DNA of 64,000 nucleotides from Haladaptatus caseinilyticus (GCF_026248685.1 NZ_CP111036.1:992001-1056000), one strand, 5' to 3'. Counted from the stretch's first letter, positions 36,679-44,803 are shown. A program made the numbers and translations. Notes: generated from the sequence alone by a model not told the origin.

Positions 36679-37259
36679 TCGGCGGTAATGCGGTCGCTTC
36701 GAACGATACCGACCGCGGCGGCGATTTTGAACGCCTCGAAAGGGATGAACGCGACTGCCGAGAGCATGAACGCCTCGGTCAATCCGTAGTTTCCGACGTA
36801 CGAGAATCCGAGCGTCCCGAAGGCGTAGATGATGACGGTTCCGGCGACCAGTCCAGCGACGAGTCGAAAGACGTTCACTCGTTTCGGGTCACTGAGCGTC
36901 GTACTGCCGTGGACGACGACACCGATCACGAAGGCGGCGACGGGATACGAGAGCAAATAGCCACCGGTCAGTCCGACCAGTTCGACGAAGCCCGCGGAGC
37001 CGCCGGCGAAGACGGGCGCGCCGACCGAACCCGCGACGAGGTAGAGAACCATCGACGCCGAGCCCCAGAGTGGACCCAGGAAGATTCCGGCGAGGAACAC
37101 GCCGAGTACCTGCAAGGTGATGGGTATCGCCGGTGCGAGTGGGTTGGGGAACGATACCTGTGCGAACGCGCCGATAACCGCCGCGAACAGCGCCGTTCGC
37201 GCGATGTTTCCGACGGTCTGTTCGCCGACCAGTTCGACCGAGCCGGTTTCCGTTGACAT
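36675..37259 (-). CDS. bioY: biotin transporter substrate-binding subunit BioY
   Basis: A 194-residue membrane S-component with about six helices. ITLQVLGVFLAGIFLGPLWG and the FAGGSAGFVELVGLTGGYLL segment are typical of BioY, which binds biotin with high affinity. First gene of the operon, starting 15 bp after a BirA-type operator, so uptake is expected to be shut off when biotin is plentiful. Confidence 0.93.
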   Translation of the reverse strand: MSTETGSVELVGEQTVGNIARTALFAAVIGAFAQVSFPNPLAPAIPITLQVLGVFLAGIFLGPLWGSASMVLYLVAGSVGAPVFAGGSAGFVELVGLTGGYLLSYPVAAFVIGVVVHGSTTLSDPKRVNVFRLVAGLVAGTVIIYAFGTLGFSYVGNYGLTEAFMLSAVAFIPFEAFKIAAAVGIVRSDRITAE

Positions 37260-37273
37260 GGAGAATCGTCGCT

Positions 37274-37303
37274 CGTCAACCAGTAAGATACCTTCGGTTG
37301 ACG
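37274..37303. promoter_or_regulatory. BirA-type biotin operator before bioY
   Basis: CGTCAACC at 37274-37281 and GGTTGACG at 37296-37303 are perfect 8-bp inverted arms with a 14-bp spacer. This is the geometry of the biotin repressor site (AACC-N14/15-GGTT core). On the minus strand the spacer holds a TATA-like TATCTTA about 29 bp before the bioY ATG, so bound BirA would exclude the basal transcription factors. Confidence 0.75.
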
Positions 37304-37376
37304 GGATAGTAGTTGATTCAGATGACAGTTTGGCGTGACTGGCAGTTGAAGAAAAATTTCACGAGCCGCCCAACAG

Positions 37377-37390
37377 GTTTTTATATTATC
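37377..37390 (+). promoter_or_regulatory. TATA element of the Cmi4-like gene
   Basis: GTTTTTATATTATC is centred about 26 bp before the ATG at 37410, fitting a leaderless transcript. No Shine-Dalgarno sequence is present. Confidence 0.5.
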
Positions 37391-37409
37391 ACAGCATCAG
37401 GTACGCGCC

Positions 37410-38012
37410 ATGGATAAGAAAACTGAGGAACTCCGAGACATTTTCATGGATGTGACCGACGAGGAGACGGTTACGGAAAAGCAGGAGGAGACACACGGGT
37501 CGCTTAGCTCGGAGGAGAAGGTAGACGAACGACTGCGCGAGGTAATAGAGGAGATGCGCGGGCAGTACGATTTCGGTACATCGCTCACCGACGAGGAACT
37601 GGTGACCGTCGTCCGACAATTCTCTGCGGGCAACAATGACGACGAAATCGCGGACGAACTGGGAGACGATTCGCTCGCCGAAACCGTCTCTCGAGCGCGA
37701 ATCGACCTCCATCTCTTCCGTGAGTCCGACACCGATGCACCGTTCGAGATTGCGGACCTCAAAGATTGCCTCGTAGACGAGATGAGCGTCACCGACTGTG
37801 CCGCCAGGCTCGATGCGAGTGAAGCCACTGTTCGGCGGTACCGGCAGGTCATCGAGGCGAAAGACGAAGCACGGTCGGTCAACCAACAGTATATCAACGA
37901 GTTCGAGAACATTCTCCAAGACCGAGAACTATCCGACCGGATGACACAAGACATCCAGCAGGACGGATTGGACGACGCGACGGAGGGGATGGAGACGAAC
38001 GTTTCCTTCTAA
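37410..38012 (+). CDS. haloarchaeal conditioned-medium-induced protein 4-like (Cmi4)
   Basis: A 200-residue acidic protein, MDKKTEELRDIFMDVT at the start with QEETHGSL shortly after. The middle and C-terminal parts look like two helix-turn-helix-type segments (FSAGNNDDEIADELGDDS; CAARLDASEATVRRYRQVIEAK). The N-terminus recalls the haloarchaeal family annotated as conditioned medium-induced protein 4. A DNA-binding regulatory role, possibly tied to growth phase, is inferred. It is divergent from bioY. Confidence 0.6.
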   Translation: MDKKTEELRDIFMDVTDEETVTEKQEETHGSLSSEEKVDERLREVIEEMRGQYDFGTSLTDEELVTVVRQFSAGNNDDEIADELGDDSLAETVSRARIDLHLFRESDTDAPFEIADLKDCLVDEMSVTDCAARLDASEATVRRYRQVIEAKDEARSVNQQYINEFENILQDRELSDRMTQDIQQDGLDDATEGMETNVSF

Positions 38013-38382
38013 CCCACCTTTTCGCTACCGCCTTTTACGACGGTCGAAGGCCAGCGTCCGGCCGAACCGACCGGACACTGGCTGTCTCCCTGTAAAAGCT
38101 GGACCAAAAGCACTGCGTCACCCCCTCAGTCGTGCCTTCGGCACTCCTTCCGGGGTTTCTTGGTGCCCGCTCGCTCCGGCGTCGGTCGCGGTGAGTTCGC
38201 TGGCTGCTGTGTCGAGTGCTGATTTCCGGGAAGTGGTCAGGAGGCGGATTACTGTCGATCGTGTCGTCTGCACTTGCAGAGTGGTCAGTTCGACGAAAGC
38301 GTATCGAACATATCGAGAGCACTCTTCATGACATCTTCCCCGTATTCGATTCGCTCGTGCGCTCGATCAAGACGTTCGACCC
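38013..38382. other. 370-bp region with a recurrent-looking GC-rich segment
   Basis: Between the Cmi4-like gene and the CorB-type gene. Around 38090-38180 there is a segment with a TGCC-TTC-GGCA hairpin and a run of the type CTGGACCAAAAGCACTGCG that I recall from other haloarchaeal intergenic regions. It may be a dispersed repeat or a decayed C-terminal coding fragment. The open frames are not protein-like. Confidence 0.4.
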
Positions 38383-39774
38383 TTACTCCGCACTCGACTC
38401 GACGCCCTCTTCTACCGAATCCGATTCGACCTCGTAGTCTTCGAGACGCTTGATTCGAGCCTTCATGATACGGGTGTTTTCCACCTGTTCGACGTGGAGG
38501 CGCACGCCCTCGTAGTCGATGTCCTCGCCTTCCTCCACGAGCCTGCCCGCACGGTTGAAGATGAACCCGGCAATCGTCTCGAACTCCTCACCCTCCGGCA
38601 GATCGATGTCCATCGCATCGTTCACTTCGTCGATGTTGACCTCGCCGCGAACGATGACCGTGTCGTCGTCGATATACTCGATCGGTTCCTCTTCCTCCCC
38701 GTCGAGGATCTCACCAACGATTTCCTCGACCATGTCCTCCATGGTGACGAGTCCTTCCGTGGTTCCGAACTCGTCGATGACGATGACCATCTGCATCCGG
38801 TTTTCGCGCATTTCGGTGAGCAGTTCGTCCACGTTTTTGCTCTCGGGGACGTGAAGCGTCGGCTGAATCAGATTGCTGAGTTTGAGGTTGTCACCGGCTT
38901 CACTGTAGTCCTTCTCGCGCACGAGGTCGCGAACCGTGACGATGCCAATGACGTTGTCCAGGCTCCCTTCGTACACCGGCACACGCTCGTGACCCGCCTG
39001 AACGAGGGTTTCGATCGCCTCGTCGATTTCCGCATCCTGTGGTACGGCGGTCATATCCAGACGAGGAGTCATCACCTCCTTCGCGATGGTGTTGTTGAAC
39101 CGAAATATCCTGTCCAGCATCTCGCGTTCGTCCTCCTCGATGACGCCTTCGCGCTCACCCGTCTGAATCATGTCCTGGATTTCGTCGCGCGTGACGTACG
39201 ACGTCTCGATCGCCGACCGGCCGCCGGTGACGCGGTTGATGGCGCGGGTGAGATAATCGAACAGGACAACGAGCGGGAGGAGGAGGTATTCGGAGTACTT
39301 GAGCGGCTTTGCAATTCTGAGCGCCCATGACTCCGTATTTTCGACCGCGTAGGACTTCGGTGCACTCTCGCCGAAGAGCAGCACGAGCGACGTGATGCCG
39401 AACGTCGAGACGAGGACGGCGATGCCGGGATTGTCGAGATACAGTCCGACGAGCGCCGTGGCCAGCGAGGACATCGCGATGTTGACGATGTTGTTGCCGA
39501 CGAGAATCGTCACGAGCAGACGATGAGGGTCGCTTTTGAGGGAATCGACGGTTTTTGCGCCATCCACACCGTCTTCCACGAGCGCCTCGACTCGATGCTT
39601 CGCGAGCGAGAACATCGCGATCTCCGACGAGGAGAAAAAAGCAGACAGGCCGAGCAGAACGATAATTGCGATGATTCCACCCCACTGAATAATCGAATCG
39701 GAGATTGGAACGCCAAACATACTATCGGGTGGAGCAGTCTGCGCAAGGACGACCAGTATCGGGGAGAGTGTCAT
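38383..39774 (-). CDS. CNNM/CorB-type membrane protein with CBS pair and CorC domain
   Basis: A 463-residue protein of the hemolysin-C/CorB family. An external start is followed by the CNNM membrane domain (about 30-200) with LSAFFSSSEIAMFSLAKHRVEAL. A CBS pair (about 220-340; MTPRLDMTAVP, MVIVIDEFGTTEGLVTMEDMVEEIVGEI) and the C-terminal CorC_HlyC transporter-associated domain (about 355-445) complete it. It probably moves or senses magnesium or other divalent cations, with adenine nucleotide binding at the CBS pair. Nothing in the flanks suggests haemolysis. Confidence 0.9.
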   Translation of the reverse strand: MTLSPILVVLAQTAPPDSMFGVPISDSIIQWGGIIAIIVLLGLSAFFSSSEIAMFSLAKHRVEALVEDGVDGAKTVDSLKSDPHRLLVTILVGNNIVNIAMSSLATALVGLYLDNPGIAVLVSTFGITSLVLLFGESAPKSYAVENTESWALRIAKPLKYSEYLLLPLVVLFDYLTRAINRVTGGRSAIETSYVTRDEIQDMIQTGEREGVIEEDEREMLDRIFRFNNTIAKEVMTPRLDMTAVPQDAEIDEAIETLVQAGHERVPVYEGSLDNVIGIVTVRDLVREKDYSEAGDNLKLSNLIQPTLHVPESKNVDELLTEMRENRMQMVIVIDEFGTTEGLVTMEDMVEEIVGEILDGEEEEPIEYIDDDTVIVRGEVNIDEVNDAMDIDLPEGEEFETIAGFIFNRAGRLVEEGEDIDYEGVRLHVEQVENTRIMKARIKRLEDYEVESDSVEEGVESSAE

Positions 39775-39891
39775 TCAATAACCCACCTTGAGCGTCAGCG
39801 GGATTAACTCTTTATTCTTTTGCTGAGGGACATTACGGGTGAAACTGCCGCGAGCGAAGCCCTTACGGGTATTTCGTTCTAATTCGTGCCC

Positions 39892-40161
39892 ATGAGCGTC
39901 GAGACGACAGAACCGGCAATCACACTGTATCGATTGCAAGCGTGTCCCTACTGCGAGCGTGTGGTTCGAAAGTTACAGGAGTACGACCTCCCCTACCAGT
40001 CGCGATTTATAGAGCCGATGCACTCCGACCGAAACGTCGTCAAGCGCATCAGTGGGAAACGAACCGTTCCCGCCATCGTGGACGAGAACACGGGTGTGAC
40101 GATGAGCGAGAGCGCGAACATCGTGGAGTACCTCGAAGGCACGTACGGGGGCGAAAACTGA
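39892..40161 (+). CDS. glutaredoxin-like protein (CPYC)
   Basis: An 89-residue thioredoxin-fold protein with the active site CPYC (Cys18, Cys21 in RLQACPYCERVV), a cis-Pro in KRTVPAIVDE and the SESANIVEYLE segment of the GST-N/glutaredoxin type. Haloarchaea use gamma-glutamylcysteine rather than glutathione, so the partner thiol probably differs. ATG at 39892 preferred over a GTG two codons upstream. Its stop overlaps the redoxin start by one base (TGATG). Confidence 0.85.
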   Translation: MSVETTEPAITLYRLQACPYCERVVRKLQEYDLPYQSRFIEPMHSDRNVVKRISGKRTVPAIVDENTGVTMSESANIVEYLEGTYGGEN

Positions 40162-40673
40162 TGGCCGACTTCGATGTCGTGGAACTCGGCGAAGCGAACC
40201 ACCCCGAAGTCGGGGAGACGGCGCCGGACTTCACGCGGCCGCTTGTCAACGAGGAGTTTTGGGAGGATACGGCTCTTTCGGATATAACCGACGAGGGAGC
40301 GACATTGCTCGTATTCTACACCATGGATGGCGGGTTCCCGGCGACGTACATTTGGAACGAACTACGTGAGCGGGCGTGGGACGAGACCAACGACGTTCAA
40401 ATCGTTGGGCTGTCGATTTCGACGCCGTACGAGCACAAAACGCTCATCGAAGAGCGCGAAATGGATTACCAACTGTTCAGTGATCCGGGCAATGAAGTTG
40501 CGGAGAAGTACGGCATTAGCTTCGATATGGATGGGATGGCTGGCATCAGTGAGCCTCGACCAGCCGTCTTTTTGCTAGATGAAGGCGGAATAATCGAATA
40601 CGCGTGGGTAGCAACGGAGTGGCCCGACTTCCCGGATTACGACGAAATCGAGCGTGCTATCGAAGACCGATAG
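40161..40673 (+). CDS. peroxiredoxin-fold protein without any cysteine
   Basis: A 170-residue AhpC/TSA-type protein: GETAPDFTRPLVN at the start, the central LLVFYTMDGGFPATYIWNEL where peroxiredoxins have the peroxidatic PxxxTxxC, then SDPGNEVAEKYGI and PAVFLLDEGGIIEYAWVA. The fold is clear, but the sequence contains no cysteine at all, so classical peroxidase chemistry is excluded. It may be a binding or chaperone partner for the coupled CPYC glutaredoxin. The start is fixed by the TGATG overlap. Confidence 0.82.
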   Translation: MADFDVVELGEANHPEVGETAPDFTRPLVNEEFWEDTALSDITDEGATLLVFYTMDGGFPATYIWNELRERAWDETNDVQIVGLSISTPYEHKTLIEEREMDYQLFSDPGNEVAEKYGISFDMDGMAGISEPRPAVFLLDEGGIIEYAWVATEWPDFPDYDEIERAIEDR

Positions 40674-40860
40674 CGAAGAACGAAAGCCATCATACGCCCA
40701 ATTTTGGAGCGATATTCGTTTGAAGAGAAGAAATAAAACCCAGTCGTTTTCAGACATTACTATACAATAAAATATATTTCCATAATATTTATATCAGTAT
40801 CAGAGAAGGTAAGAAATTATTAAAACTACCAAGTAGATATTGTTGGTTGAGGTTAAATAG
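40674..40860. promoter_or_regulatory. AT-rich promoter region of the first SH3b-M23 gene
   Basis: This 187-bp segment is strikingly AT-rich against its GC-rich surroundings. A TATA-like TTTATAT at 40788-40794 would start transcription near 40817, giving a leader of about 44 nt with a Shine-Dalgarno GAGGT at 40849-40853, seven bases before the ATG. A leadered mRNA differs from the leaderless pattern of most neighbours. Confidence 0.5.
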
Positions 40861-41595
40861 ATGGGAAATAAACTGACCCGACGGCAGATACTGAAAGGAA
40901 CAGGCGCAGCAATCCTCGGCACGGCAGGCGTGACAGCAACCACCAACACGGCCGCCGCGCACACCATTGGGACTGCATCCTACACGACAGACAATCTCAA
41001 CGTCCGCAGTGGCGTCGGCACCGAAAACAGCGTCGTCGCTACCGCCGAGAAATACACTGGAATGCACACCGTTGACGGTCCGTGGAACGAAGACGGCTAT
41101 ACCTGGTGGGAAGTCGAAACCAACGGCGACAGCGACAACGGTCGAGTCCGCGGCTATGCAGTAGAACAGTACCAGGCTCATGCTGACTTCTCGTTCCCGG
41201 CAACGGGATACGTCTCCTCGGACTACGGCCAGCGGTCAAGCGGGTTCCACGGCGGCGTTGATATCGCCAACGACACCGGTACGTACATCTACTCCTCACG
41301 CGCCGGTACCGCTTATACGCGCTACGAAGCAGGCGGCTGTGGGAACTACATCGTTATCGACCACGGTGGAGGTTACGAAACCCTCTACTGCCACCTGAAC
41401 GATTTCGCCGTGTCGAACGGCGAGTACGTGGGTCGCCACGAGCACATCGGTTACATGGGAAGTACCGGTAACAGCACCGGTCCGCACGTCCACTTCGAAG
41501 TCAACTACAACAACGAAGAGCAGTTCGTCACCGGCGACCAGGGCGAAGAAGTGTATGCCAAGTCAGGAATGCCGAAAAACTACAGCGGAATCTAA
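40861..41595 (+). CDS. Tat-exported SH3b + M23 (LytM-type) peptidase, copy 1
   Basis: A 244-residue exported protein. The Tat signal (Arg7-Arg8 in KLTRRQILKG) ends at an AAAH cleavage region near residue 33. A bacterial SH3 domain spans about 38-104 (DNLNVRSGVGTENSVV). The M23 metallopeptidase domain (about 112-225) has zinc ligands His130, Asp134 and His211 with catalytic His178 and His209 (FHGGVDIAND, YCHLND, GPHVHFEV). All catalytic residues are present. Such enzymes cut glycyl or peptide cross-links of bacterial peptidoglycan, which this archaeon lacks, so a bacterial target is likely. There is no lipobox or membrane anchor, hence secretion. Origin by transfer from bacteria is inferred. 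Confidence 0.88.
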   Translation: MGNKLTRRQILKGTGAAILGTAGVTATTNTAAAHTIGTASYTTDNLNVRSGVGTENSVVATAEKYTGMHTVDGPWNEDGYTWWEVETNGDSDNGRVRGYAVEQYQAHADFSFPATGYVSSDYGQRSSGFHGGVDIANDTGTYIYSSRAGTAYTRYEAGGCGNYIVIDHGGGYETLYCHLNDFAVSNGEYVGRHEHIGYMGSTGNSTGPHVHFEVNYNNEEQFVTGDQGEEVYAKSGMPKNYSGI

Positions 41596-41865
41596 ACGTC
41601 GTTCAACGAATTTCAACTTTTTTCGAACGCCGACAGTCGTAGTTCAGTAACGGTCGAGAGCATACAACTGACTAGGTGGCTAACCGGTACCGGTAAAAGT
41701 TGTCAGTATTAGAAAACAGCTAGCAACTAGAAACTTGTTTATCGGTTGCCTGTGGGTGATTTTCCGCTTTTGGATAGAGATATCGACAGCTAAATTGCAG
41801 AGTAGATTTTGAGATATAAAAACTTAAATTTTAGAATTCATCATTAATCGATGGAGTTCCAAACA
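41596..41865. promoter_or_regulatory. AT-rich promoter region of the second SH3b-M23 gene
   Basis: Contains GATATAAAAACTTA at 41812-41825, a strong TATA candidate placing the transcript start near 41844, close before possible ATGs at 41851 and 41866. The region is AT-rich like the one before copy 1, so each copy probably has its own promoter. Confidence 0.5.
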
Positions 41866-42600
41866 ATGTCAGACAAGTTCAGCCGACGGAAGTTCCTCAA
41901 CGCATCAGGTAGCGCAGTCCTTGGCGGGACGGTGCTCGCCGCATCGACCGACAGCGCAGCGGCGCACTACACCGGCCTTCCGATTTATACGACCGACAAC
42001 CTCAACGTTCGAAGTGGACCGGGAACGAACTACGGTGTCGTTGCAACTGCCGAGCAGTATACTGGCGGTTACATCATCGACGGACCCGTGAACAGCGACG
42101 GCTACACGTGGTGGAAAATCCAGTTCAACGGCGACGGCAACAACGGCCGAGTGACTGGTTGGTCCGTGGAACGGTACACTGCGCACGCCGACTTCTCGTA
42201 CCCAGTCGTCGGACAGGTGAGCCAAGAGTACAAGAGTGGCCACGCCGCACTCGACATCGCCGCCGACACCGGAACGCCCGTCGTTGCCTCCCGTGAGGGA
42301 ACCGTGGACGTGACCGGCTACGAATCCGGAGGGTGCGGCTACTACATCAAAGTCGGCCACGGTGCTGGCTACCAGACGATGTACTGCCACCTGAGCGATA
42401 TCCACGTTTCCGAAGGCCAGAGCGTCGGCCGTCACCAACACATCGGTGACTGTGGTAGTACCGGGAACAGCACCGGGCCCCACGTCCACTTCACCGTCGA
42501 GCAGAACGGAGCACACCAATACGTCGCCGGCGACTTGTACGACGAAATCGACGACAAGACGGGTATCGCGAAGAACTACAGCGGTATCGGGTCGTTCTAA
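41866..42600 (+). CDS. Tat-exported SH3b + M23 (LytM-type) peptidase, copy 2
   Basis: A 244-residue paralogue of the preceding gene, alignable almost end to end. Tat signal Arg7-Arg8 (KFSRRKFLNASG), AAAH cleavage region, SH3b domain (DNLNVRSGPGTNYGVV) and M23 domain with His126, Asp130, His175, His206 and His208 (GHAALDIAAD, YCHLSD, GPHVHFTV). The SH3b and C-terminal parts are well conserved between copies, while the substrate-facing stretch around 113-130 differs, hinting at different cleavage preference. The start at 41866 matches copy 1; an in-frame ATG at 41851 would add five residues. Expected secreted peptidoglycan hydrolase. Confidence 0.88.
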   Translation: MSDKFSRRKFLNASGSAVLGGTVLAASTDSAAAHYTGLPIYTTDNLNVRSGPGTNYGVVATAEQYTGGYIIDGPVNSDGYTWWKIQFNGDGNNGRVTGWSVERYTAHADFSYPVVGQVSQEYKSGHAALDIAADTGTPVVASREGTVDVTGYESGGCGYYIKVGHGAGYQTMYCHLSDIHVSEGQSVGRHQHIGDCGSTGNSTGPHVHFTVEQNGAHQYVAGDLYDEIDDKTGIAKNYSGIGSF

Positions 42601-42769
42601 CGTCCGCGTACCGGTAGTCGGACTAAACCAGTTCATTTGTTTTTCGCGATGGAGCACTCCCCATAATCCTCACACCGATAGCGATCGAACAGGGAGTGAG
42701 CGATTTATACGATCTTTTTCAAAAATCCACGACGCTACGTTTTTTTCATACGGTACCCGAGGAGTGAAC

Positions 42770-43354
42770 ATGGACGACATAGAACAGGCAGTAAGCGCCA
42801 TCCAAGACGGAAATCTCGTCGTCTATCCCACCGAGACGGTGTACGGTCTCGGTGCAGACGCACTCGACCCAGACGCAATCGAGCGAGTGTTCGAGGCGAA
42901 ACGACGGGCGCGGGAAAAACCGATTTCACTCGCAGTGCCGGACGTGGACACCGCACTCTCACACGTTCGACTGACGGAGCGAGAACGGGAGTTCATGGAC
43001 GAGTTTCTGCCAGGGCCGGTAACCGTTCTCTGTGAGAAACGGGACTCCGTCCCGGATGTACTCACGGCTGGTCGCTCACGGGTCGGTGTCCGGATCCCCG
43101 ACCACGAGCGAGCGTTGGAACTGCTCCAGCACGTCGCTCCGATTACCAGCACGAGCGCGAACGTGAGCGGGCGAGCGAGCGTGACGCGCGTCAGCGACCT
43201 CGATACAGAAATTCGAGAGGCGACTGCTGTCGTCATCGACGGCGGCGAAACCGGTGGAACCGGAAGCACCGTCGTGAATGTCGAACGATCGACTATCGTT
43301 CGGCGTGGCGAACTCGCCGACGAAATTGAGGCATGGTTAGCCGCCGAGGAGTGA
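42770..43354 (+). CDS. threonylcarbamoyl-AMP synthase (TsaC/Sua5/YrdC family)
   Basis: A 194-residue YrdC-domain protein: PTETVYGLGADAL (about 20-32), EAKRRAREKPISLAV, FLPGPVTVLCEK and ITSTSANVSGRAS. The family makes threonylcarbamoyl-AMP from threonine, bicarbonate and ATP for t6A in tRNA. There is no Sua5-type C-terminal domain, so it is the short TsaC form. The ATG at 42770 has GGAG at 42761-42764; the longer open frame upstream is not coding. Its end overlaps the Cas4-like gene on the other strand by 18 bp. Confidence 0.88.
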   Translation: MDDIEQAVSAIQDGNLVVYPTETVYGLGADALDPDAIERVFEAKRRAREKPISLAVPDVDTALSHVRLTEREREFMDEFLPGPVTVLCEKRDSVPDVLTAGRSRVGVRIPDHERALELLQHVAPITSTSANVSGRASVTRVSDLDTEIREATAVVIDGGETGGTGSTVVNVERSTIVRRGELADEIEAWLAAEE

Positions 43355-43996
43355 CCGAAGCGACCGAGTTTTCACGCCACACTCGGTTCGGTAGTCGCAG
43401 GATTCACATTTCGACCGATTTTTCAATCGCGGTGGTGGGCCATCGATAGCACGAGCAGTACGGAGTGCGCGGTGATAGGCGGCCTTGCGCCGGGTTCCGA
43501 GTAGGAGTTCGCGGACGATGCCGTATGCAGGATATTCGACGAACGCACGTTCGACGGCTTGCTCGTGCTCCCACGATAGTGCCTTTGCAGCGGCCACGGC
43601 ACGGACGCTCTGTGGCTCCCAAACCCCATGGTCGGGAGGCTCGCCGGTGAAAACCATCGACGGAACGGGAGTTTCCAAATTCAAAACTTTGTGGACGATT
43701 CCGCGGCAGTCTTTCCCGTCGACCAGTAGTTCGCGGTCGGTAGGCGAAACGAGTTCCGACCACGCACCACATTCGGTCGCTCGTTCGAGATTCGAACGGA
43801 ACTGCTCCGGCGAAACTGCAATCGGGCGGTCAGTCAGGTCGGCAACGTCCGCGTCAAGCAGAGCATCGTACTCGAAGGCGAGTTGTCGCCGTTCGACCAC
43901 GAGTTCCGGGATTTCGATGTCGTCCCGTCGCTGATAGTAGAGCTTTCTCGGGCAGTACGTGGCGGTCGCGAGTTCGCTGAAGGGTACCTTCGACAC
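43337..43996 (-). CDS. Cas4-like iron-sulfur protein, solo, apparently lacking nuclease residues
   Basis: A 219-residue protein with the Cas4 frame: Cys15 in ATATYCPRKLYYQRR and the C-terminal trio Cys197, Cys200, Cys206 (KCESCDYRTEC), together suited to a 4Fe-4S cluster. Between them the RecB-type nuclease motifs are not intact: GIVH at 99-102 where GxxD is expected, PVPSMVF at 110-116 where the E-x-K strand is expected, and QSVRA at 129 for motif III. There are no other cas genes or CRISPR repeats. The GTG at 43996 lies 26 bp from a TATA box and gives the standard N-terminus. It may bind DNA or act as an RNA/DNA end sensor; function unknown. Confidence 0.75.
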   Translation of the reverse strand: MSKVPFSELATATYCPRKLYYQRRDDIEIPELVVERRQLAFEYDALLDADVADLTDRPIAVSPEQFRSNLERATECGAWSELVSPTDRELLVDGKDCRGIVHKVLNLETPVPSMVFTGEPPDHGVWEPQSVRAVAAAKALSWEHEQAVERAFVEYPAYGIVRELLLGTRRKAAYHRALRTARAIDGPPPRLKNRSKCESCDYRTECGVKTRSLRSLLGG

Positions 43997-44018
43997 GGGA
44001 TTTCTGGCCGCGGTATCG

Positions 44019-44026
44019 TATATAAA
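44019..44026 (-). promoter_or_regulatory. TATA element of the Cas4-like gene
   Basis: TTTATATA on the minus strand is centred about 26 bp before the GTG at 43996, which supports this start and a leaderless transcript. Confidence 0.55.
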
Positions 44027-44105
44027 TATCCGGGGATACTGATACGCCGCGAAGTGGGACCGGACTAACAAAAGGGGCAAGAGTCTGGACAGTCTCTGTC
44101 CGTAC

Positions 44106-44747
44106 ATGAGCGACTTCGATAAGGAAGCAGAGCGGGAGAAACTCCGCCAGCAATACGAAGCGGACAAGGAGGAGCGGAAGGCGACGCAGCGGATGAGCGA
44201 ACTACTGTTGCAAGGGGCGACGATGACCGGAAAACATTGCGACACTTGCGGCGACCCCATTTTCCGCCAGAACGGAACCGAGTTCTGTCCGACCTGCCAA
44301 CAGCAACAACCCGCCGCGGAATCGCCGACGGAGAACGCATCGAACGAAGGGACACGGGAGGGAACGAATCAGGCGAACGAAGAAACGGCCACGGAAGCGT
44401 CAACAGCCGAAAATTCGACGAATATCGAAGTCGAGGAATCCGGAGCAGCAACAGCCGATCAGCCGGGGAAATCCGAGCAGTCACCGGGACCATCGCATCA
44501 CCATCCGCGTTCGCCACCGAAACAAAGTGGTGCGCCGTACGGTCACAGTTCGGAATCGGGAACCGGCGTAGAACAAGGAGGTGGCGCAGGTGACCTCACC
44601 GACGCCAGAAATGCGCTCGTTCGAAAGCTCACACGACTTGCAACCGAGGCAGAACGGACGGATGATGTCGGACGTGCTCGCGAACTACTTGTCGCAACGC
44701 GCGAAGCGGCGGAGGCAGTGACGGCAATAGACCGAGCGAAACAGTAA
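44106..44747 (+). CDS. Sjogren/scleroderma autoantigen 1 (SSSCA1)-type zinc protein
   Basis: A 213-residue protein. The N-terminal helix (MSDFDKEAEREKLRQQYEAD) and MSELLLQGATMTGKHC lead into a zinc ribbon with Cys45, Cys48 and a second CxxC (FCPTC near 61-64), as in the p27/SSSCA1 family. A long Ser/Thr/Glu-rich low-complexity linker (about 70-165) is followed by a helical C-terminus. Role unknown in archaea. Divergent from the Cas4-like gene. Confidence 0.82.
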   Translation: MSDFDKEAEREKLRQQYEADKEERKATQRMSELLLQGATMTGKHCDTCGDPIFRQNGTEFCPTCQQQQPAAESPTENASNEGTREGTNQANEETATEASTAENSTNIEVEESGAATADQPGKSEQSPGPSHHHPRSPPKQSGAPYGHSSESGTGVEQGGGAGDLTDARNALVRKLTRLATEAERTDDVGRARELLVATREAAEAVTAIDRAKQ

Positions 44748-44803
44748 GTGTGACTCGGTGGTACCGGGCGAAGCGTTAAGCCAAAACCGAACAACGTTCT
44801 TTC

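Noticed and set aside
43337-43996. Part of a CRISPR-Cas locus
   Set aside because: No direct repeats or other cas genes were found on either side; the Cas4-like gene stands alone.
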